A stretch of DNA of 64,000 nt from Balanoglossus misakiensis (taxonomy: Eukaryota > Hemichordata), in assembly GCA_040954595.2 (NCBI GenBank), contig CM082595.2, positions 2,108,001 to 2,172,000 on the forward strand, read 5' to 3'. The notes beneath the pieces were generated by a model. It ran no database searches. It had not been told where the DNA came from and saw nothing but the letters and a program-made list of their open reading frames with translations. Below are positions 48,289 through 60,346 of this stretch, in pieces (the stretch's first letter is position 1; every line of letters begins with the position of its first letter). Both the position numbers and the translations under genes were made by a program.

Positions 48289-51200
48289 ATGTCAAGCGAA
48301 CGCTTGAGGCTAAAAGATAGGATTTTGGACCGAATAGCGAGGGCTATCAAGGAGGTAAGAATCTTATATTTCGCTGTTGTAACGTCTGCACAGAAGGCAA
48401 TTTACATAGAATGGGTATACATATGACGTTCAACTCAGTCCCGTGTACATACCGCCTACCGGTAGAGTGGTGATCTGTTTACGTTTTGAATGTGCGGAAT
48501 TGGCATATAAAAGATCATATGTCAGTTATATGAACGGACGCCGTTTATAGTTGCGCAGTCTTAACATTTTTACTGCGTATTGAACTCGTGACAGTGTACA
48601 TGTATGATGTATGTACATTGTATACCATTATTGTATGCCACACATCCAGCGTGCGTCATATATTACAATGTACCTGCTCAGACTGCAGGGTAATAGTACC
48701 TTTGACCCAAAAAGGTCAGCCATGTACATCTAATAATTATCATCATTATGACATGATGATTAACTCAAAATGCATGTAAATTACGTGTAAAGCTCTCACA
48801 GATATTTATCAACGATGACATGGATCTGACTCGAGGTGTCAGATTTCTTTGGTTGTAATGGATTATGTCTCAATTCAATACAGTACAGCATTATTTTGTT
48901 TGTTGAATATACTCTTAGATCCAAGGCCTACAGCTTGGTGCTACAAATGACACTCTGGTGCTGAACCATGAAGTAAGACCAGTACAGAAATTGATTGAAC
49001 ATTTAGACCATGCGTTATTACATGGGTGAGTGGATGTATTATTTCTATTCACTATTACCAGCGTTTCGAGTTTCCTTCACTGTTGAGAAATAATTGACAT
49101 ATCTCTGTATGTGTATCATATTCCAGTCTGCGTAGGGTCTCATCCGGCTACTGGCTGGTTGTCCCGCATTTTACAAGGAAAGATGTCATCCGGCAGATTT
49201 CCCTATTACCCAACATAACAACTGACCTAGGCAGAGGTATGTATCACTGTTATCTTCTGTCATTGTTTGTTTGCTATAAGATCTTTCTTCTTGTCAAGCA
49301 ATTGATTTGATTTTGTCAACCAACATCTGGTTTGTGATTTCTCTTCTCCACCAGGTCGTGCGTGGTTGTACATTGCTCTGAATGAAAGTGTTATGGAGAG
49401 CTACTTGAAGTGCATCATTGAAAACAAGAAACTGATTCGAAAATACTATGTGGAGTAAGTTTTCAGAGTTCTCTTTCTACAAGATTCATGACTTTGTATT
49501 GTGATGTAAATAGATCCTGTAACTACCATCATCAACAGGCGTACATACATACATTATTTTTTGCAATTTTATCTTTGATAATTATTTGATTATTTCTTAT
49601 TCTGAACAGGCATGCCATAATGAGAGATAATGAAAGACTACAGGTTCTTCAGACCCTGACAGCTGGCTTGGATTTTGTGACCTTTGACCTAGACCTGGTA
49701 AGTGTCCCAATATGGTTGTTTCTATGATATGTATTTCACTGTACATCATAGCAGACAATGCACTGTCATCTATGATTTGTTTTATTTTTGCAGAGTGTAC
49801 CCTATTTAGACTTGGCCAGTTACCTGCCACGGAAGAAAAAGCCAGACCCTGATGAAGAGTACGACAGGATCTCGCATCACAGTATAGACACCATGTCGGA
49901 AAGCTCGTACACAAGCGGTGTCCAGGAAGACATCAGCTCACAGTTCAGCGAACATACAGTGACTACACCCAGCGATGAGACCTCGTCGTTATCCTCCAGA
50001 GATTTCGACGCCATGTCGTCGGATTTCGGGTTTCAAAGCCTTGCCAGCAATGATACAATTTTCAATCGTGAAGACAGTGTTGACTCCCAAGTCTCTACAA
50101 CAAAGGACGCTGTAGACCCCCTAGTTGAGGAAGGAAAAGTCGCACAAGAAGATGAGAAGTATGAAAGTACAGAGTATAAGCCACAAAGGCCGACTTCCCT
50201 CGGACATGTGTTTCGCAGCAACCGTATTGACAGTCTGACTGAAGCGATCAGCGGACAAACAAACTTAGAGGTAATCCACCTTAATGGAAAGAAAATTAAG
50301 AAGGGAAAGAAGAAGAGGAAATCACCTGTGGGCAAAGTTGCTGTGAATACATTTGATGAGTGTCTGTCACAGAGTAATGACTTGAAAGTAGTTGTGGAAG
50401 AAGCAGTTGTTTGGGGTGGACCTACTAAACCGACATCCAATGAGAAAGATCGGAAATCTTTGTCAGCCAATCACGTAACAGAAAAAATACCTGCTGAAGA
50501 GATGCTAGCAAAACCAGCCAATCAGAATGACTTGTCAGCTGTCAATCAAAATGGCTTGCCCAATCAGATTGGTGATAAGAGTAGAACAACCAATGAGGTG
50601 GAAGACTTGACTGGTTTAGATGCACATGTGATGAATGTGAAGAGAAAGCTAGCAAACCAGGCAGCTATACTTCAGGGTGGGAACCCACAGGACTTGAAAC
50701 AAAAGGACATTGAAACTTATGAGAGTGTAGGAAAACTTTCTCTTGGCCCAAACTTAGAGAATGTTGATAGGAATAAAATATCGGATTGTATATATCAAAG
50801 TGATATAAACGACAGTGGTTATGTAGATCAGAATTTGTCAGATGCTATGGAATCAGAAAGCACTGGGCAAGTGAAGAGTGACACAAAGTTGGCAGTCTCC
50901 CAAGTGAATGAATCTGCAACTCTGCCGGATGATAATGTCAGTGACGATGATAGAACACTCAGATCGGATTCTGTGAAAGTGGCAACTAAAAATTTACAGA
51001 TCTCGGGAAAAGATCCGGATTCTCAAGGTTCACAGGAGAGAGATGAAGAGGAAAAGAAGAAAGACAAAGAGAAGGAAATCAGGAGTTTGAAAAATGATCT
51101 CGCCGAAAGTGATGATTGCAAAATGGAAATTAGTCACGAAGCTGATATGAAGTATAAAGTGATGGAGCTAGTAGTTTCTCTGTATCAAAATTCTGAAACT

Positions 51201-54020
51201 TCATACATGTAGATTAGAGCACATCTATCTACTACGTAATCTTTCATCTGGTTCACTCATTCCCTAACTTATTTTCCAGGATTGACAACAACACCAAACT
51301 ACACCTGATGTTGGAAGTTTTTAAGAATGAAAGTGAAGAATTCCAGAAAGTAAGTTTTGTATGAGAAAACTTTGGTGTTGAACTTCTGCATTTAGTTTTT
51401 GGTGTACATCATTCTTGACATGGTTTTGACTGCGGAATTATTTTTGATTTCAGTTGATTCGTATGACTACTGGACATATGGAAGGGGAAATAGAAGCTGT
51501 GTTTATTTTATTGACAGATCAGTCGTTGTATCTTCTGAGAAGAGGTGAGTATGTTGAACAATTGGAATGTGTCTCATGACATATCTCTTCTTAGTGCAAT
51601 GTGGTATGTATATATGTTGAGATGACAAGGAAGTTATCTTTGTCACTAGGTGGGAGTTCGACTACATTCTACACAGAAGCTGTCTTACCTTACAATGACC
51701 TTGACTACTTATCTGTGAGTACCAAATTTAAATCATTTAAACCTTTTCAAGTTGTGTGCGTTCCAGTTGGCTGTTGCCATAGTGATGTTGCCGTGATAGT
51801 TACATGGAAAACTGTGATTTGGCTAGAATGAACGTAATTGTTCATTATTCATTTTCCATATCTTGTCGTAGGTTGGTGTCAACTATCAAAGTATAACATT
51901 AGTCTGTACAAACAGAAGAAACCAGTATTGGTTAACAACTGGTGATGAAGCATTGACAAGGTAAACCTAAAATTCTCACAAGTTATAGCTGTACGTTCTT
52001 CAACCTTTGACTGCTGGTGACGGCTAAGGGTTAACATGATGTATAATGTTCCTTCAACAGATATTTTCTGTCAGTGCTGGTGAAAGTTATGGAACAAGGA
52101 AGTCGGACCAGAGAGCTTCCCAGTGTTCTGAGAGATGCAACAACTCAGTACATTGCTATCAAGAAATTTATTGCACAGGAACGCAGATGTGAGGTAGGTC
52201 AAAAGATATTTTAACAGCAGTGTTTCAGTCCAAATAAATGTTTTATACCAAAGACCTACATATCAAAGAAAGTCAGTTATGTTTCAGTTTTGTCTGTCTG
52301 TCTGACAGATGTTCGTTATATATTTTGTTTTACAGGTATCAGATGCAAGTCTTATGTTGTATTCATTAGTACACTGGGAAGATTTAAGTCTGAAGCGTGC
52401 TCATGATGTTCCCAAAGCACACTCACTTTATAAAGAAGGTGCATTGCTGTACAAAGCGTGGGATGGCAGCTATCTCTTTGGTAGCTATACATGGAAACCA
52501 GGATTTTTTCTTCTGAGGTGAGTGTCTGTGTGTGGGGGGATGACAGGCAGATAGATGGACGGACAAATAGGCAAATGACCAGAATAAGTTAATGTGTAGC
52601 GTGGGATGGACGTTACTTCTTTGGTGGCTATGTTTTGCTTTAATAATTTTTTACAACAGACGTTTCATCTGTCAATGTTTGTTTTCCTTTGCCAGGAATG
52701 GTATGTTTTACAGACTTTTGCACAGAAATGATGGAGTTCCTCAACTAGCAGTGTCACTCAAGTAAGTATCTACCAAACGTCTCTTTAAGACACTGGAAGT
52801 GTCTATCCAGTTGTAGTGAATTGAAACACTAGACAGTTGTGATTTACAAGTACAGTACTGTGCTGTCAATGCTTGCATCAGATTGAATGACAGAATTCCA
52901 GTAAGATAACAAGATTTGACTTTGCCCCCAGGAGTTGTGATTTCGGAGGATGTCGTCGTATCCGGGGCGGCGATAAGCCTTACTCGTTTGAACTCATCCT
53001 GCCCGACAAATCATCGCTGGAGTTAGCTGCTAATGATGACTATGAGGTCTCTGAGTGGCTACATGCTATCTGTTCTGCTGTTTCTATTGGTGTAAGTACT
53101 GTGTTGTGTCACATACAGGTTAGGGGAGAACCATGTGTTTTCTTGGGAGATAGAGAATTTTGTTTAGGGGGGTTGCCAGATGGTGCAGAGAAATATATAT
53201 GATATACTCCTTCCACCCCTATTTCCCTGTGTAGAGGTCCATCTTTACCTTAGAAAACAATGGATTTGGACCAAACCATGGTGGTAAAAGGGTTAATGTG
53301 TATCTTATTTTGTCTGTAGATGGAGCAGCATTCCCCAGTGACATCGCCATGTATTCCCTGCTGTATGATATTAGACAAGCAGAAACTAATCGTGTGCCAT
53401 GAAGACATTCAGACTGGATTCTTCAGATGTCTTGGAAGTTGTCGTATTGAAGACATTGGTGGCATATCAGTGGACCCTGCAAACAAATACTACTGTATTG
53501 TGGTATGTTGGTCATTCACATTCTATGGTCAATTCAAAGATTTAAATCTACTGGCAGCCTTTTTTTGCTAGCTTTTTCACTTGAGTCCAGGCAGCACCAT
53601 CTGGTGTGGGCAGAACCCTCTGTGACTGTGTTCTTTTAATGTCTTTTGTAGGAGTTTGAAGCTGCAGACATGACTTCAGATCATGAACAGCCGTGGGTGT
53701 TGTACTTCAACAGTCCAGTAGAAGAGGCCAAATTTGAATCAGCGCTTGGAATGGCCTGGAAGGAACTCTTTAAAGTAAGCACAAGAGATTTATAATGTTA
53801 CATCTGAGAAACAGTAATAAGAACTTTGCTGTGATTTAATTCTGCGACCAACTGATGGCTGTTTCTCTCTCTCTCATCACAGGTCGAGGTGCCACTGTTT
53901 TTAGTGGACAACAAAGCCATCCAAAGTCGATGCCGGGAACAGCAGAACTTGTTGCAGACAGCATGGAAGAAGAGCGAAATAGCCATGACCAGGAAAGAAT
54001 TTGAGGAAATGTTACAGTAA
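48289..54020 (+). CDS. PLEKHM2: pleckstrin homology and RUN domain containing M2 (SKIP)
   Basis: In vertebrates this adaptor links Arl8 on lysosomes to kinesin-1. Seventeen exons join to 1052 aa (human 1019): 48289-48354, 48919-49025, 49127-49236, 49355-49454, 49610-49697, 49794-51181, 51280-51349, 51454-51544, 51650-51714, 51872-51960, 52061-52193, 52336-52517, 52696-52761, 52932-53091, 53320-53502, 53652-53774, 53883-54020. The RUN domain spans residues 1-157 (LIEHLDHALLHGL, SSGYWLVV, RAWLYIALNE, then PYLDLASYLP). A disordered Ser/Asp-rich linker follows in one 1388-base exon. Next come LIRMTTGHMEGE, and a PH domain at about 802-905 (KEGALLYKAW...SEWLHAI). The exon 6 donor (51182, GTATCA) is weak; it is required by phase and by joining VVSL to IDNNTKL. 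Confidence 0.93.
53205..53296. mobile_element. short inverted-repeat element, about 92 bp (family copy A)
   Basis: It includes CACCCCTATTTCCCTGT, TTTACCTTAGAAAACAATGG, TTTGGACCAAACCATGGTGG and ends AAAAGGGTTAA. It lies in a PLEKHM2 intron. Partial right-end copies also occur at about 12899-12929 and 25118-25127. Confidence 0.65.
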
Positions 54021-57000
54021 GGAAAAAACCCATGTGCCTGAATTTGAAGAGGAGTTACATGTGCTGTAGTTGCCCAATGACATTATCATTCATTAGAGGC
54101 AGTCCTATTCTTAGAATTCTGAGCATCACACGTTCCAAAACCATTATCTCAAATAACATAGAACACAGTAGTTAGCATAATGAAGGATGTATCTTAATGA
54201 AACATTTGTACTTTTGAGACCATGTCATTCTCTTGAAAATTGTGATAAACATATGAACACGGTAAGCAGCATCATGTATTCAAATTTATGCAATTATTGA
54301 ACTGATATTTGCATATGATTCAATTATACATCTGTTGATGCATTGATGATATCAGGTTTACTATGTAAAGACGGCTTGATTATGGTATAGTCAATTCAAA
54401 CATCTAATGGTAGGATATACATGTTTTACAATCTTACAAAAATGAAACTGTGGGATTGGCTTGATCTCTGCTCTGTGTAGTAACTGTAATTATATTTGTA
54501 TATAAAGTGACTGTAAGCCCGAGGTGTGGCTTAAAATAGTTTATGGTTGTTACAGTTCCCCAACACTCTAACCATGAGGGACCATGAGCCAAAAAAATAT
54601 ACTCTTGATGTTTGTGGATACATGACTGTTATTTACATTATTTTACATGTATAATGTTGGAATGTGAACTTGTGGTCTCTAAATCAAGATACATGTACAT
54701 GTAAATGTTATTTCTTCCATTTTTCACTTTTAGTTGAGATAACAATAATTTACTGAAATATGTCTACTGGTGCAAAATGAAATGTAAAGTTTAAGTTAAA
54801 CTTTTCTGCAGATGTTGTGTATTGACTAGGTCACATGGTAAAAGTGCTAAGCTTGGTACTATTCCTATTTTTGAAACTTGTTTTACCTTGAGTTTTAGCG
54901 ATTTTAATTTATAATGAGCACTATGACTTCTATTGGCTAACCAATACTAATTATCATGAGGACAATGGAATTTAAGATACTTTACCAATTGGGTTCTTTT
55001 CTTAATTGAGCATGAACTCATCAGTTTTCCAAAAAGATGTATATTGTTTCTGTGTTACCTTGTTTTTAAACTAATTTATGTAAATAGTAATGAAATGTTC
55101 TGTTTCTTTTTAAAGCCATTTACAATTTTCTCAACCAAGGTGCTCAGAAGAGCACCCCTAGGTGCCACTTGGAAAGTTTGTGCGATCGCGTTTGCCCACC
55201 TTGTGCTATGTGATAAAATATCTGAACAATTTATTTTCAGTACGTATAGTGAAATTGGCACTTATTTTTTAGCAGCCATATATGCCATTACAGTCAGAAA
55301 TGAAGTGTTTGTGAAGATGTTCGACTGCTTTCAGTGTTTTTGTGAATATTCATGCAGCTGTCATTACCACCATCTACTTTTCAACCATAAGAAATTATTG
55401 TATATAGTGGATGGTTTCCCTCTGTAGTCTGTCAATGATTGTTGAACTAGACTGGCAGCCATGTTGTTGAGTGTCATGCAAATGAGGTACACATGTATTT
55501 GTGACATCACAGGAAATGTATGCATGTTTAGTGACATCATCACAAGATGGCCTCCTTCCATTCTCACGGTCAGTCAGTCATACATTTTAAAACCAATTTA
55601 ACATTCATCTGCAGATATCTTCTGAAACCTTCATCAGCTGGTATGTTAACCAGTTGCCTTTTCATGAAAAAGACAAGTTTTTCTTTCACTTAAATATACT
55701 AGAAGATGTGTTCTAGAGTGGGTATAGCAAGTTTTGTATTGTGCAATGATTACAATGTGTACATGTGAAAACTTGCATCAATTACTGTAGACTGATCACT
55801 ATTGGTAGAGAAGAAATATACAATACTTTACAAAATCACGCTTTGTTTTCTTGTAAGTTAATTTGGAGTGTCTTTAAGAAACAGTAACTTTCTATGGAAG
55901 TGGTGGGGTCGATCAGACAATGCGGTAGGTACATCTATAAACTATCTGTACATTTCACTCTATTGAGGGCAATACTGGTTGTCAATTTCTCTTGAAAGAT
56001 TTCTCAAGGTTCCACTATGTGAAAGCTACTTATAGTGACAATAGCCGTGAATTGCCAGTGAAAAGGGGGCTGTGTTCTTGTATAAGCCTACTGTGAACTA
56101 TTAGTGAGATGGTTTGCTCATAACCCTTTGCTGTCCCGGATACCATTCAGTGGAGAGGATTAGCACAATAGACCGTGACAGTAACAACGGTCGCGTGTCC
56201 GATTGACCTATTCAGATTCCGCGTGCCGTGCATGTTTCATCAAGTTCTGCGCATTCTCATCAAATATCCTCTCTAGTCTAGCGCAGCCAGCTGAGCAGTC
56301 AACTCAGGCTTATAGCGTTTGAAGGTTAATGTGGTTGTCACCAGTTTAACCTTGCCTCGATCCCTGTCAGTGGAAAGATCACTGGCGTGACGTAAACCGA
56401 ATGTGGGGATCCTTGCAGCCTGACCGTTATGTGTCTAAAACAACCCGACATTAACAGTGGCCTAATATATTATACGTGTGCTCGAGAGCCAGCCAGACAT
56501 CTAGACTGACGGGTCAAGGCTGAAGAGGTTAGTACACCAATGTAATATCTAGTAACATGAATGTCAAGTGGATAAAATTCGCTGGTAACATTCGGATGAG
56601 CTTCTTAAAGCCCCAAGGTCAAATATCAGCAAATTTCCGAATTCTTGCAACTCCTTTAATAACCCGTTTCTACATGAAATATTGACTCTAATTGTTCTTT
56701 ATCGACCCGTACATGTACCGAGTGCTTTAAAACTATACTTTAAAACCCACTTTATGTATGTATGCATGAAAGCGTGTAATTATGATAGCTTGGCAACTGT
56801 TCAAAAAGAAATTTGACAGTTGAGTTTTACATTCCACGCATGGTGAATAAATTATTGTCTGTGTTAGCTGCCGCAAGAACAAAACTGACAGAAAAATTGA
56901 ATGTTCGCTTTTTCCCTTGCAACTTTTTGAATACCAGCAGGGACACGTTACTTGTCGTCAGTCTGGTTAATTATAAACTTGTTCCAAGCTTAGCTGGTAT

Positions 57001-57287
57001 TTAATTTATTGGAGTGTAAAGTGCAAATAGGCACGGTTGCTAACGGTCACAACTCGTTGTTTTCTGCCAAGTAAAATAAAACAGTTCGATAAATTTCGAA
57101 ATTTGGATGATAAGTTTGGACAGACAGCAGGCTGAGATATTTGTCCAATACGTTGGACATTTGAGAATATGGTACACTTGTAAGCGAAACGCAAAGGATA
57201 AATATAGATCCCTGTAATTGTTTTATTTTTATCGAACATTGCATGTCCGTGTGGTATTGGCGAACAGAAGGACTAGAAACCGAAGCA
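54021..57287. other. 3' UTR of PLEKHM2 and intergenic region
   Basis: A 3.3-kb AT-rich stretch with no supported exon. An open frame of 127 codons at 55044-55427 has no recognisable motif and lies in the probable 3' UTR or spacer. The part from about 56100 to 56530 is richer in CpG and could hold an unseen promoter or 5' UTR exon of the next gene. Confidence 0.4.
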
Positions 57288-58583
57288 ATGATTTCCAACG
57301 AAAGGGTGCAAGAACTTGTTAACGACATCAGTACGAAGACCAAGCCATTATGGGAAGTGAGTGAAATACGGACTGTGTTGAAATTTTCAGAAAATATGCC
57401 ATACTGAGGGACACAAATCCCGATAATTCTGCAGGGAAATGTTGCTTGAAGTGAATTTTAGCGTATACAATAATCTGATTTAGAATAGTCCAAAGAAGAT
57501 CCTGAACTTTATGTGATAAACACATCCAACTCTCTTTTTTCTAGCTCGTTGGAGACTGGACCCCCATCGTTTCCAAGGACACTATTAAAGAACGTTTTCT
57601 GACGTGCTCTGTCTGTCTTGAGCAATACCAAGAACCCAAGTTGCTGCCATGTGGACACATCTTCTGCAAAGAATGCATAGAATCCACGTGTGTAAGATCT
57701 TCTGGAAGGAGGAATATGACGTGTCCCATCTGCCGACAGGAGTTGAGGTTAGATTCAGACATGGTGCATGAGTTGCCGGACAGTTACCTTGCCAAAGAGA
57801 TGACGCATTTCGTGAACGCCGCGGAGACCAACGATGCTGGCAACACCTGGCGTTTAGAACACGATTTCAACGACATGGACAGTCTTCCAAGAAAGCTTTG
57901 GTTTGGAGATGTCTGTTTGAGAATACCAGAGGATATCATAGCACTTTTAAAGGTATGCCAATCGACCATTTATAACATGCTTGCATTCTTTCTTCTATCG
58001 ATTTTTCGTTTGCCGCAAACTGTTTTGGTCTAGTGGTGGTCAAAACTTCGGAATGTTCCAAACAGAACAGAGGAACATTCAAAATATTTTACACTATAAA
58101 CTTTCTGTATTTTATATCATTTCTTTACAGGTATCAATTCTGCTGCTTGGTCTGGTAGCCATGGTGACGTTGATTCTCACGTGGCTGGTGATGTTGTGTT
58201 GGATCCTCGCAGTGAAGTTAGTGCAAGTCTGTCTGTTTGTCATCATGTGGCCAGTGAATCTTCTCCTTTCCATCATACTGACCGTCTTCTCGTGGACACT
58301 GGTGTTGATCACGGCGCCATTTTCGTGGCTCTTCACGTTTGCATCTTGGTTTTGTGGACAGTGCCTCATACCGCTAGTTTGGTGCTGGGAACATTTCGTC
58401 AGATGCATTCTGCTGTGGTGCGGAGTCGCCCGCCTGTCCGTGACTGCCGTCAATTTGGTTTTACCCGTCGTCGTTCTGGTGCTCTTGGTTTGCACATTCA
58501 CCAACATCTTACCTCAAGAAAACCGAAGAACTGAGCCTTTTAGAGACGGCGTAGAAGACATCGATCTGTCAGATATAGAATAA
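57288..58583 (+). CDS. RING finger protein with C-terminal multi-pass membrane region (putative E3 ubiquitin ligase)
   Basis: Three exons join to 309 aa: 57288-57356, 57545-57952, 58131-58583. A C3HC4 RING is complete: Cys44, Cys47, Cys59, His61, Cys64, Cys67, Cys83 and Cys86 (CSVCLEQY, LPCGHIFC, CPIC), of the TRIM-like type. No B-box, coiled coil or SPRY follows. The last exon alone encodes ~150 residues, nearly all hydrophobic and rich in Trp, Leu and Val, enough for four or five membrane passes. The protein ends in a short acidic tail (DIDLSDIE). It is probably an organelle-membrane E3 ligase. I do not recognise a vertebrate orthologue; RNF170- or RNF185-type proteins differ in RING sequence and layout. 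An AATAAA lies at 58732-58737. Confidence 0.82.
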
Positions 58584-58951
58584 ACTCTAGAGTTACTGGA
58601 TCCACAATTTGCCACGTTAATATCCCTTTTCTTTGTGGGTGTATTACTTGTTAAAGTTCAAACGCGTGAAATTACTTTCTTGAGCGCATGTAAAAAGACC
58701 ATATCCTATTTTTTCATTCTTAGATATGTTTTAATAAAAGACTGATGTATAATAAGTGCAAAAAGGAGCAATACCATCAAGTTTGAAACGTTTGTGCAAA
58801 CGTTGATACGTTCAATATTGCGCGTGGATAATTTTAATCTTGCTAAGGAGTCTGGCGATCTCCGTCAGACTCCCTAGCTATATTAAGTTATCAACGTGGA
58901 TGGAGTTTTCGTAGTTCTTTTCTGCTCGTCGTCGTAAACCACAGGCCTGTC
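58584..58951. other. 3' UTR of the RING gene and promoter/5' UTR of AGXT
   Basis: The RING gene 3' UTR probably ends after AATAAA at 58732-58737. The rest is the AGXT upstream region, holding the two hairpins described separately. Confidence 0.5.
58842..58878. repeat. 37-bp near-perfect hairpin just upstream of AGXT
   Basis: The arms GCTAAGGAGTCTGGCG and CGTCAGACTCCCTAGC pair over 16 positions with one G-T wobble and one mismatch, around a 5-base loop. It lies 74 bases before the AGXT leader ATG. Another inverted repeat (AACGTTTG and CAAACGTT) is nearby at about 58787-58804. It may be a 5' UTR RNA structure if transcription starts upstream. Confidence 0.7.
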
Positions 58952-60346
58952 ATGCGTTACAGCGTAGCATCGATCGTGTCAAGGTAAGTAGAGACTCTGA
59001 CTCGCGAGAAACTCGCAGATAATCCCCCATAAATAATACTTTGCGCCCCAGAGATATCTGGAGAGGGGCGTGGCATGTTGTTGTCCATAGTGTAACACGT
59101 GTCAAAGGTCCAGCCATACATCATTAGTGAAGGAGGGCGCTTTATTCACACAACGTCTAGCAAAATGGCCAACTCACGCTTGTCTCAACCGCCTGCCGAA
59201 CTTCTGAAGCCAATTCATGTCCCCAGAAAGACTCTTATGGGGCCTGGGCCCTCAAATGCGTCACCAAGGGTGCTTGAGGCAAGTGCACTGCCTTTATTAG
59301 GGCATCTCCACCCTGAATTTTGCACGATCATGGATGAAGTCAAAGCTGGTCTCAAATACGCCTTCCAGACCAAGAATGAGTTGACCTTGGCTATCAGTGG
59401 TACTGGTCACGCCGGGATGGAAGCATCCATTGCCAATATCGTCGAACCAGGTGAGGTGTTCCTCACTGCAGTCAAGGGAATCTGGGGAGAAAGAGCTGGT
59501 GACATCGCTGATAGATATGGTGCTGTTGTTAAGCAGATCACCAAACCTCTAGGAGAAGTATTCTCCCTGGAAGATGTGGAAAAGGGTTTAAAGGAACACA
59601 AGCCAGCAGCAATGTACCTGTGTCACAGTGAATCTTCATCCGGGATAATGCAGCCTCTGGAGGGGATTGGTCCACTGTGTGCCAAGTATAACTGTATTCT
59701 CATAGTAGATGCAGTGGCTTCTCTCGGTGCTGTGCCCCTATTGGTTGACGAATTAGATCTTGATGTCGTGTACAGCGGATCTCAGAAATGTCTGAGCGCT
59801 CCACCAGGTGCAGCACCCATCACATTTGGACCAAGAGCAAGAACCAAAATGGCCAACAGGAAGACTAGGGTGTCATCCTTCTACTTTGACATGGGATGGT
59901 TGGGAAACTACTGGGGATGTGAGGAACGACCACGGATGTACCACCACACAGCTCCAATCAGCAGTATCTACGCTTTGAGAGAGGCACTGGCCATCTTAGC
60001 CGAGCAAGGTTTGGAGTCTTTCTGGGCCAGACACCAGGAATGCGCTCAGTTGCTGCAGAAGGGCGTCGGAGACATGGGCATGCAGATGTTGGTGAAAAAC
60101 AAGGATTGGAGACTTCCCACCGTCAACACAGTCTGCGTACCAGAGGGTGTGGATTGGAAGGCAGTAACTGGTTATATCATGAAGAAGCATGCGTTGGAGA
60201 TCTCTGGGGGTTTAGGGCCATCTGCTGGAAAGGTTTGGCGTATTGGGTTGATGGGTGAGAATGCCACCAAGGAGAAAGTGGAACTGGTGTTGAAATGTCT
60301 CAAAGAAGCAATTGAATGGGACAAGAAAGGTCGCCCTGATGACTAG
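58952..60346 (+). CDS. AGXT: alanine-glyoxylate aminotransferase (serine-pyruvate aminotransferase)
   Basis: PLP enzyme that transaminates glyoxylate to glycine, detoxifying it. The body is a single exon. From Met at 59165 it gives 393 aa, the length of human AGT (392). Motifs: MGPGPSN, SGTGHAGME, and SGSQKCLSAPPG with PLP lysine 208 (short-form numbering). An upstream exon at 58952-58983 ends in a strong donor (AG|GTAAGTA) and joins in frame to an acceptor at 59126-59127, giving 416 aa. The added 23 residues start MRYSVASIV and contain GRFIHTTSS, which looks like a mitochondrial presequence with an R-type cleavage site. A second in-frame acceptor (CTAG before CAAAATGG) is possible. The C-terminus GRPDD lacks the peroxisomal KKL of human AGT. 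Body certain; leader exon probable. Confidence 0.93.

Noticed and set aside
55044-55427. 127-codon open frame downstream of PLEKHM2
   Set aside because: No motif, no splice partners, AT-rich context; probably chance within 3' UTR or spacer.
59099-59164. GTG-initiated start of AGXT
   Set aside because: GTG is an unlikely animal start. The frame is open here because it overlaps the probable leader-exon splice region; in-frame ATGs exist at 58952 (spliced) and 59165.
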